DNA of 64,000 nucleotides from Dorea formicigenerans (GTDB taxonomy: Bacteria > Bacillota > Clostridia > Lachnospirales > Lachnospiraceae): assembly GCF_025150245.1 (NCBI RefSeq), contig NZ_CP102279.1, positions 609,001 to 673,000 of the forward strand, written 5' to 3'. The stretch's first letter is position 1. Every line of letters begins with the position of its first letter. Positions 32,950-42,386 of this stretch are shown piece after piece. The notes beneath the pieces were generated by a model. It did no database searches and was not told where the DNA came from. It saw only the letters and a program-made list of their open reading frames with translations. The translations under genes were made by a program, and so were the position numbers.

Positions 32950-33245
32950 AGATTTTGAAATGCCTGCTGATGATTGTAACTGCACCGGCCATTTTGGTGT
33001 TGACAATTTTTGTCTGGCTTTGTACGGGGCTGATCTACATATCCGGTCTGGTGCTTGGTCTGCTCAGCACGATAATTGCTCTGCTTGGCGTGGCTGTGCT
33101 TATTACCTATTCCCCGCAGAATGGTGCAATTTTGCTGATTATGGCATTTTTGATTAGCCCGATGGGGCTGCCGCTGGCTGCGATCTGGCTGCTGGGAAAG
33201 GTGCAGAGTTTGAAATTTGCGATCCAGGATTGGGTGTATGGGTAA
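32946..33245 (+). CDS. CD1845-family small membrane protein
   Basis: The 99-residue protein consists almost wholly of three hydrophobic segments (about 5-35, 38-55, 60-85). It contains the block I-T-Y-S-P-Q-N-G-A-I-L-L and ends K-F-A-I-Q-D-W-V-Y-G, matching the CD1845 family of Tn1549-like and related ICEs. The function is unknown; a role in the envelope part of transfer is possible. Confidence 0.75.
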   Translation: MKILKCLLMIVTAPAILVLTIFVWLCTGLIYISGLVLGLLSTIIALLGVAVLITYSPQNGAILLIMAFLISPMGLPLAAIWLLGKVQSLKFAIQDWVYG

Positions 33246-33319
33246 ATGATGTGAATATAATTTGGAATGAAAAAGAAGCAGGACAATGGGAGATGAGACC
33301 CAATGCCCTGCTTCTCTGT

Positions 33320-34732
33320 TTATTCGGAACGAACTGTAATATATTTTTGATTGCGACTTTTAGGTTTATCGGGAATAGTCATTTCTAATTGCCCGGATTC
33401 TAAAAGCGGATTGATATGCTTCAAGGTGAAGTTTCTTAAATCTTTGAAGCCGCAAAATACTGCAAGCTCTTTCTTGGATTTTGGTGTTGTGCAAAAAGCC
33501 AAAATCTGTTTGGATACCGTTGATAGTTCAATAACTTGGTGGGTAACTTGGTGGATAACTTGGTGGGCGTCACCCTCTAAGTTGTAGTTTACATTTTTCA
33601 AGATGACTCTGAAATCTGTCGCTGTTGAGGAAAATTCGGGCTTATATGCCTCTGTGTATCCAGGCAGCTTTTCGGTTTCACTGACGATTTTGCGTAGGCC
33701 ACTTCCACGGCGTTCCATGTACTTCATGCGGTGGAACAGGTCAGCAATCACAGGGTTTCGTCGCATCGAACGGATACTGTAAATATCGTATTCCTGAATT
33801 GAGCCGCCGCCAAACATACCGCCCGGAGATGTGATTTCCACCCGATCATCAAACATATCAATATGGATTTCGCTGCCAAGTACAATATAATCACGATGGA
33901 TAAGCGCATTAACAAGAGCCTCTGTCACAGCTCGTTCAGCATAATCTGGCTTGTCTACACGATACTGTGCCTCTTTGACAAAACGGACTTTGGAATTATT
34001 GCGAATAAATTCACTGCCGCTTTTCAGTAGATAAATCAGATTCCCTTCGTATTCTTTATCGTCCAGTGCATCATCAAAGATAGAGCCTTTTTCCAAGCCA
34101 TTCCACCGGGTACAGAACATACGGGAGTTATAAACTGTGTGCTGATCGGTCATGAGCTTTCCGGCATTGGTCAAGACCCCATTTTTGTCAGCCAAACCGA
34201 AGGAAACATAATCGGATGGCTCAAAGCGGAGGCCGGTTCGTTCCAGATAGGTTGCCTCCAGGAGTGTGAAGCTGTAATCCTTTTTCACAGCTTCTGTTGT
34301 TAAGGTGTCAAAGGACTGATTGGTTCCCTTTAAGATCAGTTCATTTACAATGTAATCCGGGGCAATTACGCTTTCATTTCCAACACGGATATATGCTTCC
34401 ATCACTCCGTCTGCCTTGTAATAATATGGGGTGCTGCGGCCGGGAGAAACCTCCAGAGCTAATAGATTTTTACCATCTTCCTGTAATGGTTTTAAGATAA
34501 ACTGAGGTAATGGTGTGATACGTTCTTTGATTAAGCGGCTGATCGCTTCAGCATCCTTTTGAACATCGGACAAGCCGATAGGCTCCCGGTCATCGGAGAC
34601 TCCGAAAAACAGAGTGCCGCCGATTCCATTGGAAAAGGCACTGACACTTTTTAACCAGCTTTTTGGCTTTTTTGTTTCGAGAGCAACTTTGAAATCACAT
34701 TCGGTTGCTTCAGCAATGAGCTGTTCTATCAT
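33320..34732 (-). CDS. AlbA_2/Schlafen-like ATP-binding protein with winged-helix tail
   Basis: The 470-residue protein has an N-terminal AlbA_2 domain (E-x-x-x-x-D-F-K ... F-S-N-G-I-G-G-T-L-F-F-G-V) over residues 10-120. A GHKL-like block follows (A-L-V-N-A-L-I-H-R-D-Y and a G-S-G-L-R-K-I box), and then a C-terminal winged helix. These proteins are predicted transcription regulators or defence-related. Before the winged helix, residues H-Q-V-x repeat three times, encoded by three 12-base DNA units at 33532-33567. AAAGGAGGG precedes the start. It runs against the mob operon between the CD1845-type gene and the relaxase, so it looks inserted. Confidence 0.8.
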   Translation of the reverse strand: MIEQLIAEATECDFKVALETKKPKSWLKSVSAFSNGIGGTLFFGVSDDREPIGLSDVQKDAEAISRLIKERITPLPQFILKPLQEDGKNLLALEVSPGRSTPYYYKADGVMEAYIRVGNESVIAPDYIVNELILKGTNQSFDTLTTEAVKKDYSFTLLEATYLERTGLRFEPSDYVSFGLADKNGVLTNAGKLMTDQHTVYNSRMFCTRWNGLEKGSIFDDALDDKEYEGNLIYLLKSGSEFIRNNSKVRFVKEAQYRVDKPDYAERAVTEALVNALIHRDYIVLGSEIHIDMFDDRVEITSPGGMFGGGSIQEYDIYSIRSMRRNPVIADLFHRMKYMERRGSGLRKIVSETEKLPGYTEAYKPEFSSTATDFRVILKNVNYNLEGDAHQVIHQVTHQVIELSTVSKQILAFCTTPKSKKELAVFCGFKDLRNFTLKHINPLLESGQLEMTIPDKPKSRNQKYITVRSE

Positions 34733-34858
34733 AGAAATCCCTCCTTTGAGGTTGTAGAATATTCTTTTTTATTATACCCAGCGGAGAAAGTTATTGCAAC
34801 GATAGAAGCAAAGAGTTCAGCGAAAACAAAAATATTTATGAGAGGAGGACCTTCTATT

Positions 34859-36271
34859 ATGGCAACTACAAGAATCATGCCGCTTCATGTCGGCAAAGGC
34901 CGCACAGAGAGTCGGGCAATCAGTGACATCATCGACTATGTGGCCAATCCAAAGAAAACAGATAACGGCAGGCTCATTACCGGCTATGCGTGTGACAGCC
35001 GGACTGCGGATGCGGAGTTCCTTCTGGCAAAGCGGCAGTACATTGCCGCTACCGGACGAGTGCGTGGTACAGATGATGTGATTGCCTATCATGTGCGCCA
35101 GTCCTTCCGCCCTGGTGAGATTACCCAGGAAGAAGCAAACCGGCTGGGCGTAGAATTTGCAAAGCGTTTTACTAAAGGCAATCATGCCTTTGTGGTCTGC
35201 ACTCACATAGACAAGTCGCACATTCATAATCACATTATCTGGTCATCGGTCAGCTTAGAATATGACCGGAAGTTCCGAAACTTTTGGGGCAGCACCAAGG
35301 CGGTTCGTCGGCTAAGTGACACCATCTGTATTGAGAATGGACTGTCCATTGTAGAGAATCCGAAACTTCACGGAAAGAGCTATAACAAATGGCTGGGCGA
35401 TCAGGCAAAGCCATCTCACCGAGAGCTGCTTCGTGTGGCGATTGACAACGCATTATCACAAAGTCCTGCTGACTTTGAAGAACTGCTGAAGCTGTTGCGA
35501 GAATATGGTTGTGAAGTCTCAAAGCGCGGAAAATCGTATCGACTGAAACTCTCTGGTTGGGAGAAAGCCGCCCGCATGGACAGTCTGGGCAAAGGATATG
35601 GATTGGAAGATTTGCGGGCAGTTCTCTTAGGGAAGAAAGCACATACCCCGCGAAAGAAAACAGTCACACAGGCAGAGCCGCCGAAGGTCAATCTGCTGGT
35701 GGACATTCAGGCAAAATTGCAGGCTGGAAAAGGTGCTGGCTATGCGCGATGGGCTAAAGTTTTCAATCTGAAGCAAATGGCGCAGACCATGAATTACCTG
35801 TCAGAGAATAACCTGCTGGAGTATGCGGTTTTGGAAGAAAAGGCTGCGGCTGCCACGGCACATCACAATGAACTTTCGGCGCACATCAAAGCGGCTGAAA
35901 AGCGCATGGCAGAGATTGCTGTTCTGCGTACTCACATCGTAAATTATGCCAAGACCCGTGAGGTCTATGTGGCATACCGCAAGGCGGGCTACTCTAAGAA
36001 ATTCCGGGAGGAACATGAGGAAGAAATTCTGCTCCACCAGGCTGCTAAGAATGCCTTTGATGAGATGGGCGTCAAGAAGCTGCCAAAGGTCAAAGAGTTA
36101 CAGACAGAGTACGCAAAATTGCTGGAAGAAAAGAAAAAGACTTATTCCGAGTATCGGCGCTCCCGTGAAGAAATGAGGGAGCTTTTGACTGCAAAAGCGA
36201 ATGTAGATCGAGTGCTGAAAATGGAGGTAGAACAGGATGTTGAAAAAGAAAAAGACCACGGCCAGCGGTAA
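34859..36271 (+). CDS. Relaxase of the host ICE (MobA/VirD2-like, MOBP type)
   Basis: The 470-residue protein should nick the ICE oriT. The N-terminal relaxase domain shows the Y-V-A-N-P-K-K-T block, a basic strand and the three-histidine motif H-I-D-K-S-H-I-H-N-H-I at about residue 120, as in MobA/MobL or MOBP relaxases. A long coiled coil occupies the C-terminal third. ATG 34859 is taken because AGAGGAGGA lies about nine bases upstream; an upstream ATG at 34838 lacks such a site. It is the third relaxase gene in the window. Confidence 0.85.
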   Translation: MATTRIMPLHVGKGRTESRAISDIIDYVANPKKTDNGRLITGYACDSRTADAEFLLAKRQYIAATGRVRGTDDVIAYHVRQSFRPGEITQEEANRLGVEFAKRFTKGNHAFVVCTHIDKSHIHNHIIWSSVSLEYDRKFRNFWGSTKAVRRLSDTICIENGLSIVENPKLHGKSYNKWLGDQAKPSHRELLRVAIDNALSQSPADFEELLKLLREYGCEVSKRGKSYRLKLSGWEKAARMDSLGKGYGLEDLRAVLLGKKAHTPRKKTVTQAEPPKVNLLVDIQAKLQAGKGAGYARWAKVFNLKQMAQTMNYLSENNLLEYAVLEEKAAAATAHHNELSAHIKAAEKRMAEIAVLRTHIVNYAKTREVYVAYRKAGYSKKFREEHEEEILLHQAAKNAFDEMGVKKLPKVKELQTEYAKLLEEKKKTYSEYRRSREEMRELLTAKANVDRVLKMEVEQDVEKEKDHGQR

Positions 36272-36460
36272 GCTGGTCCTGGTCAAAAGCGTTCGCAGAA
36301 CGCGCAGCCACAGAATGAAATTCTGTGTTCAAAGGGGCTTGGGGGCGCTGCCCTCAACAAGCAAGCGGAGAGGAAAATCACGGAGGGATTTTCTTCTCTG
36401 CGGGCCTGTGTGTATTAACACAGGCATTGCTTGCCTCTTTTCTCCGAAAATGAAAAGAAC

Positions 36461-36493
36461 CAGTGAGAGAATCGTTAAATTTCACTCACTGGC
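36461..36493 (-). terminator. Terminator of the XRE regulator gene
   Basis: CCAGTGAG and its partner CTCACTGG lie right at the gene's stop. On the minus strand they are followed by TTCTTTTCATTTT. Confidence 0.6.
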
Positions 36494-36850
36494 TCAATTC
36501 GTTTCAAATTTTTTTGACAACTCTGTCAGTTCTTTCACCGTTTCCTGGGTGTGATGCAGCAGGGTGTCACGCATTTCTGGCGGACAGCTGGAATAAAGCA
36601 TTTTCATCTGATTGACACCTTCATCCTCCAGAGAAACATCTGGATTTATAAGTGTATCTAAAGAGATATGCAGGACCTTGGCCAATGCTCTCAAAATCAA
36701 ATAAGAAGGATTCATTTTCCCCTTTTCGATATTGGCGATTTGCTTTACAGAAACATGGCTCAAATCAGATAGCTCCTGTTGTGTTAGCTCTTTATTCTTT
36801 CGGGCTTCCCGCATTTTCTGCCCTAAAGCAGTTAAATCATCAATCGGCAT
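36494..36850 (-). CDS. XRE-family helix-turn-helix regulator
   Basis: The 118-residue protein has a Cro/CI-type helix-turn-helix in residues 10-65: L-T-Q-Q-E-L-S-D-L-S-H-V-S-V-K-Q-I-A-N-I-E-K-G, a classic pattern. A short helical tail follows. It is transcribed away from the small HTH gene at 37013, and the 160 bases between them are the likely operator region. It may repress the regulatory genes of the ICE. Confidence 0.85.
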   Translation of the reverse strand: MPIDDLTALGQKMREARKNKELTQQELSDLSHVSVKQIANIEKGKMNPSYLILRALAKVLHISLDTLINPDVSLEDEGVNQMKMLYSSCPPEMRDTLLHHTQETVKELTELSKKFETN

Positions 36851-37012
36851 AATCGTTCACCTCAATAACATTGTATCGTTCTGGTTTATGCAAAGGAATA
36901 ACCTAATTATGCCTGATGAACGGTAAGATTATGCTGATTTTTGTAGAGTAATAGGTAGGGATAAACTTGTATTCTTCGAGAAGACGAAATATAATATTTT
37001 AGGAGGTGCAAA

Positions 37013-37192
37013 ATGGACTACATAACATTAAAAGAGGCAAGCCAAAAATGGAATGTTACGCCGCGCCAGATAAATTATTTGTGTACATCTGGGCGCATCC
37101 CCGGTGCTGTAAAAATGGCGACGATTTGGCTTATTCCTAAAAATGCAGAGAAGCCAGTAGACAGGCGGAGAAAAGAAAACAAATCTCAGTGA
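37013..37192 (+). CDS. Small helix-turn-helix (MerR/excisionase-like) protein
   Basis: The 59-residue protein (MDYITLKEASQKW) has the L-K-E-A-S-x-K-W-x-V-T-P-R-Q-I-N-Y-L-C winged-helix pattern seen in DNA-binding excisionase-like proteins. AAT ATT TTA then AGGAGG precedes ATG 37013. Its stop overlaps the first promoter box of the two-component operon, so it may bind nearby. It is too short to carry an effector domain. Confidence 0.7.
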   Translation: MDYITLKEASQKWNVTPRQINYLCTSGRIPGAVKMATIWLIPKNAEKPVDRRRKENKSQ

Positions 37193-37221
37193 GGTTTCTG
37201 TGACATTTGGGTGATACACTG
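37190..37221 (+). promoter_or_regulatory. Response-regulator box and promoter of the two-component operon
   Basis: TGAGGTTTCTGTGACATTT, then GGGTGATACAC. The TTTCTGTGA core and TGACATTT recur at 39032 and 42387, so the regulator at 37243 probably binds all three and controls its own operon. Confidence 0.5.
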
Positions 37222-37242
37222 AAAATGAAGGAGTGTGATACC

Positions 37243-37926
37243 ATGCGAATTTTAGTAGTCGAGGATGATCGACTTTTGAATAATACTTTATGCTATAACT
37301 TGAATACTGCGGGCTATACGGTTGATTCTGCACTGACAAAATCAGTGGCCAGTAGTTTCTTGACAAAGCAGGACTATGACCTGATTGTGCTGGATGTAAA
37401 TTTGCCGGACGGGAACGGTTTTGACTTCTGCCGGGAAATAAAAGAGCGTCGCCCTGATACCGTTATTATTTTTCTGACCGCAAATGATATGGAAAGCGAT
37501 ATGCTCAAAGGGTATGAACTGGGCGCAGAGGATTATGTGACAAAACCTTTCCCTATGAGCGTCTTTCAAAAGAAATTAGCGGTAGTGCTGGGTAGGCTGA
37601 CAAAACAATATGGTGGTGATACTTATGAGGATGGCACACTGACCATCAATTTTTCAGAAATGAGTGCTACTCTATCAGGAAAGCCACTTACATTCACCCC
37701 ACTGGAATATCGACTTTTGAAAATCCTGATGAAAAATCCGCAGATTGTTTTGACCCGGCAAGTCTTGTTGGAAAAGCTGTGGGACGCAGACGAAAATTTT
37801 GTGGATGAACACGCTCTGACTGCGGCGATCAGCCGGGTACGAAACAAAATCGAAACACCTGACCGTCAGTATATCAAAACGGTATATGGTATGGGCTATA
37901 TGTGGATCGGAGGAGCGCTGAAATGA
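37243..37926 (+). CDS. OmpR-family response regulator
   Basis: The 227-residue protein has a receiver domain (E-D-D at residues 8-10, the phospho-acceptor D in L-I-V-L-D-V-N-L-P at about 52, K-P-F at about 102) and a C-terminal winged helix. ATG 37243 follows AAGGAG. The kinase gene overlaps its stop (ATGA). With the ABC exporter genes downstream it forms a unit like those that sense and expel peptide antibiotics; that role is inference. Confidence 0.9.
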   Translation: MRILVVEDDRLLNNTLCYNLNTAGYTVDSALTKSVASSFLTKQDYDLIVLDVNLPDGNGFDFCREIKERRPDTVIIFLTANDMESDMLKGYELGAEDYVTKPFPMSVFQKKLAVVLGRLTKQYGGDTYEDGTLTINFSEMSATLSGKPLTFTPLEYRLLKILMKNPQIVLTRQVLLEKLWDADENFVDEHALTAAISRVRNKIETPDRQYIKTVYGMGYMWIGGALK

Positions 37927-38954
37927 ATGTGCGAAAACTTTCCGTCAACAAAGCCTGTATCTTTTTTGCTGTTCTCCTGCTGGTGGCAATGGGGACGGTT
38001 TCAGCAGCTTTGTATGGGCTGACCCCAAATATAACCGCTGTCTGGTATGTATTATTGTTCGGCATTTTTGTGCTGGTTTGCGCTGTTTGTTTTATGGTGC
38101 TGGTTCGCCGCAAACTGGCAATGTTCTCCGATGCTTTTTGCAGTTTAATGGATGATATGTTATCCGGGAATATGCAGCCGAAACAGACTGTGGAAGAAGA
38201 AAGTCTTTTCTATAAAATTGAATATCGGCTGAACCGTTTATATGAAGTCATGCAGGAAAACAAGAACGGCATTGCACAAGAGCGGGCTGACCTGCAAGAA
38301 CTGATTTCCGACATCTCCCATCAGGTCAAGACCCCGATTGCGAACTTGAAAATGATTAACAGCACTCTGCTTGAAAATGAAGTCCCTGTGCAAAAACAAA
38401 AAGAGTTTCTAACGGCACAGGCCAGCCAGCTTGATAAACTGGATTTTCTCATGCAGGCTATGATTAAAACCTCTCGTTTGGAAACAGGTGTTATTTCTCT
38501 GGAAAAGAAAAGCCAGCCGCTTTATGACACGCTTGCCGCCGCATTGGGAGGTATTCTTCTGAACGCCGAGAAAAAACAGATCAATGTTCAAGTGGACTGC
38601 CCGGAGAACTTGGTCGTTTCCCATGACAGAAAATGGACAGGTGAAGCATTGTTCAATATTTTGGACAATGCGGTGAAATATACGCCGGAGGGCGGTCAAA
38701 TCCGTGTTTCGGTTGAAAGTTGGGAAATGTATGTGAAAATCGACATTGCAGATACAGGCATTGGCATTTCAGAACAGCATCAGGGAGCAATTTTCAAGCG
38801 TTTCTATCGAGAGGACATCGTACATGATGTAGATGGAATTGGTATTGGTCTATATCTGGCTCGTGAGATCGTAACCTTGCAAGGCGGTTATATCCGGGTA
38901 ACATCCGAGGTTGGGAGGGGTTCAACTTTTTCCGTCTTTCTGCCTCGACAATAA
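37923..38954 (+). CDS. Sensor histidine kinase
   Basis: The 343-residue protein has two membrane segments (about 10-30 and 40-60) with almost no outer loop. The H-box follows (D-I-S-H-Q-V-K-T-P-I at about 137), then N-box and G-boxes (D-T-G-I-G-I, G-I-G-I-G-L). The short outer loop is that of intramembrane-sensing kinases, which depend on the partner transporter for sensing. It overlaps the regulator gene by four bases. Confidence 0.9.
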   Translation: MNVRKLSVNKACIFFAVLLLVAMGTVSAALYGLTPNITAVWYVLLFGIFVLVCAVCFMVLVRRKLAMFSDAFCSLMDDMLSGNMQPKQTVEEESLFYKIEYRLNRLYEVMQENKNGIAQERADLQELISDISHQVKTPIANLKMINSTLLENEVPVQKQKEFLTAQASQLDKLDFLMQAMIKTSRLETGVISLEKKSQPLYDTLAAALGGILLNAEKKQINVQVDCPENLVVSHDRKWTGEALFNILDNAVKYTPEGGQIRVSVESWEMYVKIDIADTGIGISEQHQGAIFKRFYREDIVHDVDGIGIGLYLAREIVTLQGGYIRVTSEVGRGSTFSVFLPRQ

Positions 38955-39031
38955 AATAAGTACGCTAAAAAACAAAATGTCACAGACCTATGACATTTGA
39001 GATTTAATTAAACAGAGGTATTTTGTTTCCC

Positions 39032-39063
39032 GTGACATTTCTGTGAGGTTTACCTTTTATGAT
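39032..39063 (+). promoter_or_regulatory. Promoter with response-regulator box for the ABC exporter
   Basis: GTGACATTTCTGTGAGG at 39032-39048, nine bases, then TATGAT at 39058-39063. The same 17-mer with the same nine-base gap to a -10 element recurs at 42387. Confidence 0.7.
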
Positions 39064-39095
39064 AGAGCCATCAAAAAGAAAGGGTGGTGTTCTAT

Positions 39096-39761
39096 ATGAA
39101 CATATTACAAACGACAGATTTGAAGAAATATTACGGCACCGAACCGAACATTACAAAAGCATTGGATGGCGTGACCCTATCCATTGAGGAAGGTGAATTT
39201 GTTGCCATTGTTGGTACTTCCGGCAGCGGTAAGTCTACTTTGCTGAACATGATGGGCGGGTTAGATACGCCAACTTCCGGCAGTATTAAAGTAAAAGGGA
39301 AAGAATTATCGAAACTCAAGGATGAACAGCTTACCATCTTCCGCAGACGTAACATCGGGTTTATCTTTCAGAATTACAATCTTGTTCCTGTGCTGAATGT
39401 CTATGAAAATATTGTCCTGCCGGTGGAGCTGGATGGTGATACCGTGGACAAGCGGTTTATGGATGAGGTAGTGAAAATGCTGGCTCTCGATGGGAAGCTG
39501 AACAGTATGCCTAACAATCTGTCCGGCGGCCAGCAGCAGCGTGTAGCGATTGCCCGCGCCCTTGTTTCCAAACCAGCTATTATACTTGCAGATGAACCGA
39601 CAGGCAATTTGGATAGCCGGACAAGTAGTGATGTTCTTGGTTTGCTGAAAGTTACAAGTCAGAAGTTCCATCAAACGCTTGTAATGATTACCCATAACAA
39701 TGAAATTGCCCAGCTTGCCGACCGAATTATCCGTATTGAGGACGGAAAAATCGCACAGTGA
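39096..39761 (+). CDS. ABC transporter ATP-binding protein (MacB/BceA-like)
   Basis: The 221-residue ATPase has Walker [10 protein letters not shown] at about 40-48, the Q-loop [10 protein letters not shown], the signature L-S-G-G-Q-Q-Q-R and Walker [13 protein letters not shown]. The sequence is of the LolD/MacB/BceA class, which works with FtsX-type permeases. AAAGGGTGG lies before ATG 39096. It forms an operon with the permease downstream, under a promoter that carries the response-regulator box. Confidence 0.9.
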   Translation: MNILQTTDLKKYYGTEPNITKALDGVTLSIEEGEFVAIVGTSGSGKSTLLNMMGGLDTPTSGSIKVKGKELSKLKDEQLTIFRRRNIGFIFQNYNLVPVLNVYENIVLPVELDGDTVDKRFMDEVVKMLALDGKLNSMPNNLSGGQQQRVAIARALVSKPAIILADEPTGNLDSRTSSDVLGLLKVTSQKFHQTLVMITHNNEIAQLADRIIRIEDGKIAQ

Positions 39762-39776
39762 CAGGGGGTGACATTG

Positions 39777-42287
39777 ATGGATGATATTTTATTTGGGAAC
39801 AATAATCAGGCAACAATCAATCGTCTTGCCAAAAGAAGCTACCGCGCTAATAAGCAGAGAAATGTTTTCGTTACCATCGCATTATTCTTGACCGCCTTTA
39901 TGATTACATCTGTATTTAGTTTGGGGTGCAGTTATTTTGAAACCTATCAAATGCAGCAAATTCGTGCGATGGGCACGACTGCGGATGTGGCAATTACAAG
40001 TCTCTCAGAAGAACAATATGAAGAATTGAGCCGATCCAGCTTGGTATCCGTAGTTGGTGTCAGTCAGAGATTGGGCAGCATTGATACATCTGGAATGGAC
40101 GATGCCCTGCTGAGTATTACTTGGATAGACGAAACAGAATGGCAAGAACACCGTGTACCAACAATTTCGGATATACACGGAGATTATCCGCAAGCAAAAA
40201 ATGAAATTATGCTCCCTACATGGGCTTTGCGTGCAATGGGGATTGATGATCCACAGATAGGGATGAATATTTCCCTTTCCTATCAACTCGGAACAGATTA
40301 TCAATATATCTCCGATGAATTTGTTTTGTCGGGCTATTATACAGATTATTCGGCTTCACGTGCAGGCAACCGTGGTGCCGCTTATGTTTCGGAGCTTTTT
40401 GCAACACAAACAGGGCTTCCCTTTGATAGTGTGTCTACCGCAATGATTTCTTTTTCTGATGACAGTAATGCCCTGCGATCCTGTGAAAAACTAAAACGGA
40501 AGATTTCGTTTACAGAAAGTCAGTCCTTTGAAATTGTACCTATTGCTCAGAGCAATTCCACCACCATTGTTCTTCCACTGGCTGCTATTATCGTCTTTAT
40601 CATTATCAGCGGCTATTTGCTGATTTATAACATTCTGTATATCTCAATTTCAAGAGATACACAATTCTATGGACAGCTTAAAACGATAGGCACGACAAAA
40701 AGACAAATCAAGCGGATCGTGCGTTCTCAAATATTCAGAACGGCGGTGATCGGTATTCCCAGCGGCCTGATTGTCGGTGGTATTGTTTCGCTTGGACTTG
40801 TTCCGTTTGCCATGAATATGATGTACTCAAGCGATACAGACCTTGGGGAGATAGTGTCCTTTTCCCCCATTATTTTTGCGGGTGCCGCAATCTTCACATT
40901 TTTTACTGCAATCATCGGCAGCATGAAACCAGCGAAAATAGCTGCAAGTATTTCTCCTGTTGCGGCTTCACGCTATACGGAGGCAAATACAAGGAGTTAC
41001 CGAGATCATAAGAGCCATAGAACAAAATTATCTCGGATGGCACGAGATAATATTTTTAGAAACCCTAAAAGCGCTTTCCTTACTTTTGCGTCCTTATTTT
41101 TAGGCTTAATATTGTTTTTGGTTTCTGCTGGTCTACTATCAAGCCTAAGTCCCGACAATTTTGTAAATCAATGGGGAGAAAGTGATTTCGCATTGACTTA
41201 CAGCATTTCCGAAGAAGGAAACCTGCTCTCTGATGAAATGTTGCAGCAAATTGAAACAATGCAGGGAATTGAAAATCTGCGCGTCACTTATTCTGCTTCA
41301 CCGTGGCCCACTATGGATGTCATTTACGACGAAAATGTATTCGGGAAATATATTGATTCCTTGGATGGCGTATCAGGTCTTGATTTTTCAAATGCGGAAA
41401 CACGAAAAAACTATACAGATAATTTTTGGAGCGGCGTTTACGGAATAGATTCCAGATATATCGAAGAACTTAATAAAACGCTTGATAAGCCTATTGACTT
41501 AACCGCCTTTGAAAAGGGAGAGTTGGTGGTTTTGTCCGCTATGACGGATGATGAGGGAAACCTATTGATTCAGCCAGGGCAAGCAATCACCGTTGTCGGT
41601 GAGTCCGGGGAACAGGTCTTTACAGTGGCAACTGGCTTTCTGGACGCTGATTTTCAGAGTGGTCGAGGAAATGAGAGAGGTACTGCCCCTGATTTGTATA
41701 TCAGTAAGCAGGCAATAGAGAAGTTGTCTGGAGAAACCAAAATCTTTCGGATTGCTTTTGATACGATTGATAGCAGTTATGACAAAGGGATTATGGAGCA
41801 GCTTCAATCCATTACTGCTTCGTCACCGGGCATTACGATTCTGTCACGATATGAAAAGCAGCAAGAAATGGCCGGATATTTGCTGACCTCAAGGATTATA
41901 GCCGCAGGGTTGTCCGCTGTATTTTTGCTGATAGGAATTATGAATTTCATTAACACAATGGTTGTTAGTGTAAATACTCGGAAACATGAATTTGCAACAC
42001 TTGAAAGTATAGGAATGACGAAAAAGCAAATTAGAAATGTATTGCTTTGGGAAGGCGTGTATTATTGGAGTATTTCTTTCCTACTGCTTGCCACACTGGG
42101 AACAGCGATATATATTCCAATATACTCAGCCTTTAGAAGAATGGTTCCTTATGCAGCTTTTCACTATCCTGTAATTTCTCTGTTGGTTGTCGCAGCTATT
42201 GTTTTGCTGGTCTGCTTGGCAACCCCCGTCATAACTTTCATGCAAAATGTTAAGCAAAGCGTTGTAGAGAGACTGCGGCAGAATTAA
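39777..42287 (+). CDS. FtsX-type ABC permease
   Basis: The 836-residue permease has an N-terminal membrane helix (about 30-52), a large outer domain, three helices at about 265-390, then a second membrane helix, outer domain and three more helices (about 700-830). This is the two-repeat FtsX/MacB layout. The last residues S-V-V-E-R-L-R-Q-N match the usual end of this class. ATG 39777 is preferred to GTG 39768 because AGGGGGTGA lies before it. It probably exports or displaces a membrane-active compound. Confidence 0.9.
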   Translation: MDDILFGNNNQATINRLAKRSYRANKQRNVFVTIALFLTAFMITSVFSLGCSYFETYQMQQIRAMGTTADVAITSLSEEQYEELSRSSLVSVVGVSQRLGSIDTSGMDDALLSITWIDETEWQEHRVPTISDIHGDYPQAKNEIMLPTWALRAMGIDDPQIGMNISLSYQLGTDYQYISDEFVLSGYYTDYSASRAGNRGAAYVSELFATQTGLPFDSVSTAMISFSDDSNALRSCEKLKRKISFTESQSFEIVPIAQSNSTTIVLPLAAIIVFIIISGYLLIYNILYISISRDTQFYGQLKTIGTTKRQIKRIVRSQIFRTAVIGIPSGLIVGGIVSLGLVPFAMNMMYSSDTDLGEIVSFSPIIFAGAAIFTFFTAIIGSMKPAKIAASISPVAASRYTEANTRSYRDHKSHRTKLSRMARDNIFRNPKSAFLTFASLFLGLILFLVSAGLLSSLSPDNFVNQWGESDFALTYSISEEGNLLSDEMLQQIETMQGIENLRVTYSASPWPTMDVIYDENVFGKYIDSLDGVSGLDFSNAETRKNYTDNFWSGVYGIDSRYIEELNKTLDKPIDLTAFEKGELVVLSAMTDDEGNLLIQPGQAITVVGESGEQVFTVATGFLDADFQSGRGNERGTAPDLYISKQAIEKLSGETKIFRIAFDTIDSSYDKGIMEQLQSITASSPGITILSRYEKQQEMAGYLLTSRIIAAGLSAVFLLIGIMNFINTMVVSVNTRKHEFATLESIGMTKKQIRNVLLWEGVYYWSISFLLLATLGTAIYIPIYSAFRRMVPYAAFHYPVISLLVVAAIVLLVCLATPVITFMQNVKQSVVERLRQN

Positions 42288-42301
42288 ATATTTGCGATGA
42301 A

Positions 42302-42328
42302 AACCGGGAGATTATTCTCCCGGTTTTT
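42302..42328 (+). terminator. Terminator of the ABC exporter operon
   Basis: AACCGGGAGA and TCTCCCGGTT with a TTTT tail, 15 bases after the permease stop. Confidence 0.85.
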
Positions 42329-42386
42329 CAAATCTCACAGGTTCGTGAGATTTCAGCCCATTATTCTGTCGAAACAGCGTGTGTCA

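Noticed and set aside
36237-36554. 105-residue frame after the ICE relaxase
   Set aside because: It overlaps the relaxase end and the convergent regulator gene, has odd composition and no recognised domain. The first part could be a short peptide but support is weak.
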